DNA of 64,000 nt from Melampsora larici-populina 98AG31 (Eukaryota; Basidiomycota; Pucciniomycetes; Pucciniales; Melampsoraceae): NCBI RefSeq assembly GCF_000204055.1, contig NW_006768789.1, positions 922,693 to 986,692 on the forward strand. Direction: 5' to 3'. Under the pieces are notes generated by a model. That model did no database searches. It saw nothing but the letters and a program-made list of their open reading frames with translations, and had not been told where the DNA came from. Made by a program: the position numbers and the translations under genes. Within the stretch, counting starts at the first letter, position 1, and every line of letters starts with the position of its first letter. Below, piece after piece: positions 60,601 through 64,000 of this stretch.

Positions 60601-61037
60601 ATTCAGCAACGTCTTTTAGATTTATATCTCGAGAAAGGATAACGATGCCAGAAATAGATACATACCTGACAGTATTGGTCGGAGGATTCGAAAAAGCTAT
60701 GCTTATAGATACGACGAGGATTAAATCGTTCGTAACATCTGGAATGCTCAAAGAATGCTGGCCGACCTGGAGGACAGATATCATTTCCAATACGAGGGAA
60801 CAAAATTTGAACGAAGCAACGGAATTAGAAATGATTGGATCAATTAACTTACCTGTCAAATTAGAACATCAGACGAGACCATGTTTTATATACATAAGGT
60901 TCTCTGTCCTCGATGATGACCAGTCCGAGTTCCTAACACTTGGATGCGAAACTTTAAAGGAACTAAAGATGACCATTTACATGGGACCACAACCCTCATG
61001 TGGAATCTGGGAGGTGAACGAATCATTTTCTTTTTGA
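57696..61037 (+). CDS. gag: Gypsy Gag, long, with C-terminal retropepsin-like domain, ends at leaky-type UGA
   Basis: 1113 residues. Residues to about 350 are disordered; a coiled-coil region follows (LETKLNKLQSNIKEKIDEAV), then a retrotransposon Gag core (LEWIEWIDGVKEEFSMPNEL, TTGTARAWYQSQKKTL, WKKAIKKDFGTPLWRRRMAS). No CCHC knuckle is seen. The last ~130 residues look like a retropepsin: LTVLVGGFEKAMLIDTTRIK at the active-site position (DTT, not DTG/DSG), GSINLPVKL, and EFLTLGCETLKEL, the LILG-type flap partner. It ends TGA at 61035-61037, followed by CTA and an open same-frame path into Pol. Confidence 0.8.
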   Translation: MPPRKSSRVSSLERPNYSDSIRRSSSIGSKRRCSDATKPTDRIISSRNPSGSGLGATGSHSETVRVPFQQMERCASIEPQQHSKHNDLSQVMEVDSRDSDDSDRRRSNESALSPLGSVRRRTEPLSEDLGRIHWQGTIPQTTDEPVPASDPSGVVNGSSEKSNPQAIEHPVQPTSSSRGRSPQHATDVVIQLSLLQSGQRDERSPQREREAKPSTIDRVFYSTPSPFLTSHRLRNDLAPQNDNDTVVKSISLSIEPMPVTTMPIQPMPVTREVVDIPNTTVKDVLVSNHTAVNDNISKRTTTLPAQNQLSQISETIKTLAQNKRKVPISLRDNKNFDKNKFIAELNKPKKNTTSIEDILKETEFKKTTHAPQGTPRDTFRDKSFASTDAEKSLNTRFQGLRLQTESLSPKSMISLNKGRMDLETKLNKLQSNIKEKIDEAVTKLNNKWDLGLNILNDEIRVHFEEMSYHMDQANKISTCSEMNKILSEHLENMDDIMSNAVMVNKEIVEANSRHLAGLIKLIDNKIIEQSLNCSLIHRNVVRLVSTVDKLNTRVETQLEEHNILNDIVPESEVATGNNPFAHKFQGIPKVPHPPEKQYTTQHEDAEHEDQPCMNKTTEKSQKDIEILKLLRKDYPQSRDWPRFGGEGEYNHLEWIEWIDGVKEEFSMPNELITCKLAIITTGTARAWYQSQKKTLLKASLEEWKKAIKKDFGTPLWRRRMASAFERDKFRNEYRSRSNSWLLTQRKRMEAAWSFLETSEHIDKILSLCGGELEHAVQSRINDKTSFEEFMNIFEEIVTTTSIGKLAEKPNNLRVTFSNNKESRNPFSRDATKDPRSSPSRDFKTRDYSQNKFAGSDRNNTSKLPFRNREDQQGYSRKPINAVNCDEEQYKFKDGPPSEDEKSVQESVRDDTTDEGEDFCVSNIDMSRREPEDDDTNEDPEEIGNVTHVTHGISLEALTDNIQAAETMTDSATSFRFISRERITMPEIDTYLTVLVGGFEKAMLIDTTRIKSFVTSGMLKECWPTWRTDIISNTREQNLNEATELEMIGSINLPVKLEHQTRPCFIYIRFSVLDDDQSEFLTLGCETLKELKMTIYMGPQPSCGIWEVNESFSF
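57799..58272 (+). CDS. Overlapping ORF in +1 frame of Gag, helical protein
   Basis: 157 residues from ATG 57799, fully inside the Gag ORF in another frame. It reads like a folded helical protein (HIVKLYEYHFSKWRDAQASN, MIYLKLWKSTHETLMILIGE, ATKALCHPWDPYVEEQSLLA), whereas the Gag frame here is S/R/P-rich and disordered. The +1 frame is open from about 57667 without an earlier ATG. Upstream, 57250-57420 also has coding-like helical text in another frame (LLDISKELGKLVDTF, NIINIIRRLEAEADKL) followed by a GTAAGT donor, so a spliced or separate first Gag-like ORF is likely. No known domain identified. Confidence 0.5.
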   Translation: MLPNQPTGLSAQEIQAAQDLEQQDHIVKLYEYHFSKWRDAQASNPNNTRNIMIYLKLWKSTHETLMILIGEEATKALCHPWDPYVEEQSLLARTSGGFIGKEQYLKPQTNQYQHPTQAESSTGPARNQTHKPSNTPYNRPAQAEDEAHNMQQMLSFS

Positions 61038-64000
61038 CTATTATCTTTAAAAGAATATATAGAAAATAGAAATAAAAGAAGTTATAACCATGATATAGCG
61101 ACAATTACCACTGAACCTGGTGAAGGATTGGATATTGCAGAATTACAATCGCAAGCAGCTACCCCACAACAATGGGACGGAGAAACAAAGTCAAAACAGA
61201 TATTGGATGCCAGATTAATGATGAGCAAACCCGAGAGAGGTAGAGCTCACACTATAGGCCATCACTGCATAACAACGGTACTATTAGACGATAAGACAGA
61301 AGCGAATGTTTTACTAGACAGCGGAGCAGCGTGTTCGATAGTAGGAACGCACTACCTCAAAAACATCTTTCCCCAATGGAAAGAGAAGATGTTACCACCT
61401 AGCACTATGACATTTAGAGGTTGTGATGGGAAATTGAAAGCCCTCGGAGTGATAGAAATACCTATTATCTTTCCACATCACCAAGGATCAGTTAGGATAA
61501 AGCCAGAATTCGTAGTTATGGAAAATGCCACGTCGAATTACTTCATATTAGGTGGAGAATATCTGAGACTGTATGGCGTAGATATTGTTCACAGTAAAGA
61601 GAAATTCTTTACTATAGGAAACGAAAATAAAAAGAAGAAATTTCTTCTCAGCCTTATGAAAGAAGGGAAAATATCAGCAATCCAACATACGGATGAGAAC
61701 TTCGAAAAAGCTATAGGAGAATGTAACATATCTCCCAGGCTGAAATCATCAGAATTACACTCTTTGAATTCAGTCATGAAGAAATATTGCAAAGCCTTTG
61801 CTTACGGAGAAAACCCTATAGGGACCATTATAGGACATGAACTAAAGTTGAGATTGACCGTTCAGAAACCTTATCCACCCATACTTAAGAAGCAAGCATA
61901 CCCGGCAAGTCCGCGGAGTAGAGATGAGATCGAGAAACATCTCGACAAATTGATCCAATACGGGATTATACGTAAAGTAGGAGCAGATGAGGATGTAGAT
62001 ATCACAAAACCAGTGATAATCGCATGGCACAACGGGAAATCCCGTATGTGTGGGGACTTCAGAGCCTTGAATACGTACACAGTACCAGACAGATACCCGA
62101 TGCCTAGGATATCGCATTGCCTCACTAATCTAGGAGCAGCGCTGTACATTTCAACAATGGACGTCATGAAGGGCTTTCATCAGAATACCTTAGATGAAGA
62201 GACTAGGAAGATGCTACGCATAATTTCACATAAAGGAATACATGAATATCTTCGAATGCCATTTGGTGTGAAAGGCGCTCCAGCGCATTTTCAAAGAATG
62301 ATGGATAACGAGTTTGCAGCAGAACTAAGCGAAGGATGGCTCATCATTTATATAGACGACATCATAGTTTTCTCAAAAACTTGGGAAGAGCATATACGTC
62401 GACTGATACAAGTATTCGAGAAAGTTATCAAAATGGGGATGACTATATCACTACAGAAATCAAATTTTGCGTTCCAAGAATTGAAAGCTCTAGGACACAT
62501 TGTGTCAGGATTATGGATAGCGATAGACCAGAATAAGGTAGCTGCGATACTACAGAAGCAAATACCACAATCGGTTAAAGAGGTGCAGTCCTTTTTAGGA
62601 TTTGCAAATTACTATAGGACACACTTAGAAGGATTCGCCAAGGTTAGTGGTCCGCTGTACAAGCTACTCCAGAAAGGAGTCTTGTTTGAAATGACCCAGG
62701 ATAGAGTGGAATCATGGAACATAGTGAAAAAACGACTAACAGAAGCTCCGTTTTTATTGCATGCTGATTTCAAGCTGCCATTTAAACTATACGTAGACGC
62801 GAGTTTTGATGGTCTAGGGGCGACATTGCAACAAATCCAAATTATGGATGGGAAACCTTTCGAAGGTCTGATAGGATGTATCTCACGCAAACTTAAACAA
62901 TATGAATTAAATTATGGCGCGACACAATTGGAGAATCTCTGTTTAGTATGGGCACTAGACAAATTTCACTATTATTTAGATGGAGCCTTTTTTGAAGTCA
63001 TCACGGACTGCACGGCGCTAAAAGCACTTCTTAACATGAAGACACCGAACCGGCACATGCTACGATGGCAAATTGTGATACAAGAATACCGATCATGCAT
63101 GACAATCACACATAGAGAAGGAAGGAAACACGACAACGCAGACTCACTAAGCAGAATGGCATTAGATAATAACATCGAAAACCCAGCATGGGAACCGGAA
63201 GACGAGACAAGGGACTTACCTATCATGGGAATCAGCATTACAGACTTATCAGAAGAATTTTTCGAACAAATTAAAGAAGATTACGCGGCAGAGCCAAATA
63301 CAACACGACTAGTGGAAATTTTACAAACAGATCATAAAGTACCAGGACTGACTTCATCACTGGAAGGAATCTGGAAGAAAGCATTCGAAGAAGGGAGATT
63401 TACCTTGCTGAGTGGTATACTCTATCATAGAGAAAAACATTCGTGCGTAATGGTAATAACATCTGACACCACTATAGCGCAAGTATTAAAAATCTGTCAC
63501 GATGACGTTATGTCAGGACACCTGTCCATGGATAGGACGATAGATAGGATTCGACAAACGACCTGGTGGCCAAATTGGTTAGTGATAGTAGATAGATTTT
63601 CGAAAAGATGTTGATTCTTACCGTGCCACAAAAACGCCACAGCCATGGATATAGCATTGCTCTTCTGGGAAAGGGTAATATCGGACACAGGTTTACCAAG
63701 AGTGATAATCAGCAATAGAGACCCTAAATTTACATCCGAATTCTGGAAAGGACTATATTCAATGACAGGAACAAAGTTATCTATGTCGACAGCATATCAC
63801 CCACAAACGGACGGGCTAGCAGAACGAATGATCAGTAGTCTGGAAGACCTGATTAGAAGATACTGCGGCTACGGACTATCTTTTAAAGACGGAGAAGGAT
63901 ATACTCACGACTGGAAGACTCTTCTACCAGCACTAGAGATAGCATATAATACTTCTACACATAGCACTACCGGTAAAACACCATTTGAGGTAGAGAGGGG
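61038..64000 (+). pseudogene. pol: Gypsy Pol (PR-RT-RNaseH-IN), same frame as Gag, integrase damaged
   Basis: Open from the Gag UGA with no other stop until TGA 63612-63614, and again open to the window end in the same frame. Protease: NVLLDSGAACSIVGTHYLK with LGGEYLRLYGVDI. RT: YPMPRISHCLTNLGAALYIS, LRMPFGVKGAPAHFQRMMDN, IIYIDDIIVFSK (YIDD). RNase H: KLYVDASFDGLGATLQQ, NYGATQLENLCLVWAL, EVITDCTALKALLNM, and HREGRKHDNADSLSRM. Integrase starts with HDDVMSGHLSMDRTIDRIRQ but jumps from TTWWPNW to LVIVDRFSK: the CxxC half of the zinc finger and the first catalytic Asp region are deleted. The second Asp (SNRDPKF) and [12 protein letters not shown] remain. Confidence 0.88.

Larger units (their letters stand above)
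56226..64000 (+). mobile_element. Ty3/gypsy LTR retrotransposon, runs off right edge
   Basis: Order: LTR (inferred), overlapping ORF, Gag, protease, RT, RNase H, integrase. Pol order PR-RT-RH-IN defines Ty3/gypsy. The copy is largely intact in Gag and RT but has an internal integrase deletion and a TGA at 63612-63614. Confidence 0.9.

Noticed and set aside
60305..60859. 184-residue minus-strand frame inside gag
   Set aside because: Antisense shadow of the Gag ORF; serine-rich as expected from the complement.

Overview
The window looks like a fungal nuclear contig, most likely a rust fungus (Pucciniales, Basidiomycota). Genes carry many short GT-AG introns (about 55-130 bp), intergenic DNA is AT-rich, and genes are interleaved with nested transposons of types common in rust genomes: Helitron, PIF/Harbinger with a Myb-like partner, CMC/CACTA, Ty3/gypsy and many MITEs. 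The species is inferred from composition and gene style only. A run of N (40407-41351) is an assembly gap.

Host genes: 1-2214 holds a divergent pair of splicing genes, a RED/IK-like protein (minus, cut by the left edge) and Sm-D3 (plus, 4 exons). 4101-8702 is a ten-exon Zn(II)2Cys6 transcription factor whose zinc cluster is split over 18-nt and 13-nt microexons and which has two GC-AG introns. 10207-14332 is a RhoGAP protein. 16241-17663 is an F-box/leucine-rich protein next to a Copia-Gag-like fragment. 41352-42724 is the acetolactate synthase regulatory subunit (ILV6), its 3' end lost in the gap. 43722-45532 is a multi-exon gene of unknown function with one in-frame TGA. For Sm-D3, the transcription factor, RhoGAP, the F-box gene and the Helitron protein the exon models were checked by phase; each coding length is a multiple of three.

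Mobile DNA: 18828 to about 26240 is an autonomous-type Helitron (minus) with a Rep/Pif1 protein and a recognisable 3' end (hairpin, CTAG, then T). A second Helitron-like end lies at 26245-26269. 29413-31179 and 37471-39087 are two related 1.6-1.8 kb TG...CA elements in opposite orientation, each with a perfect 4-bp target duplication; one interrupts an unknown gene (29372-32306) and the other interrupts the Myb-like ORF of a complete but decayed Harbinger element (34744-39815). An RGS-protein pseudogene lies between (about 33085-34640). 46274-51502 is a CMC/CACTA transposase gene with a 1.17-kb giant foldback element inside one intron. 53776-55544 is a second Harbinger remnant with a Tourist-like MITE and a fragment of the TG...CA family. 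56226-64000 is a Ty3/gypsy element running off the right edge.

Most notable: the gypsy element has Gag and Pol in one frame separated only by UGA-CUA (a known leaky-stop context), two consecutive retropepsin-like domains (the first with DTT in place of DTG/DSG), an overlapping upstream ORF and an integrase deletion. Nearly every in-frame stop in the transposon ORFs is TGA, which fits CGA/TGG to TGA decay at CpG but deserves a test against UGA readthrough.
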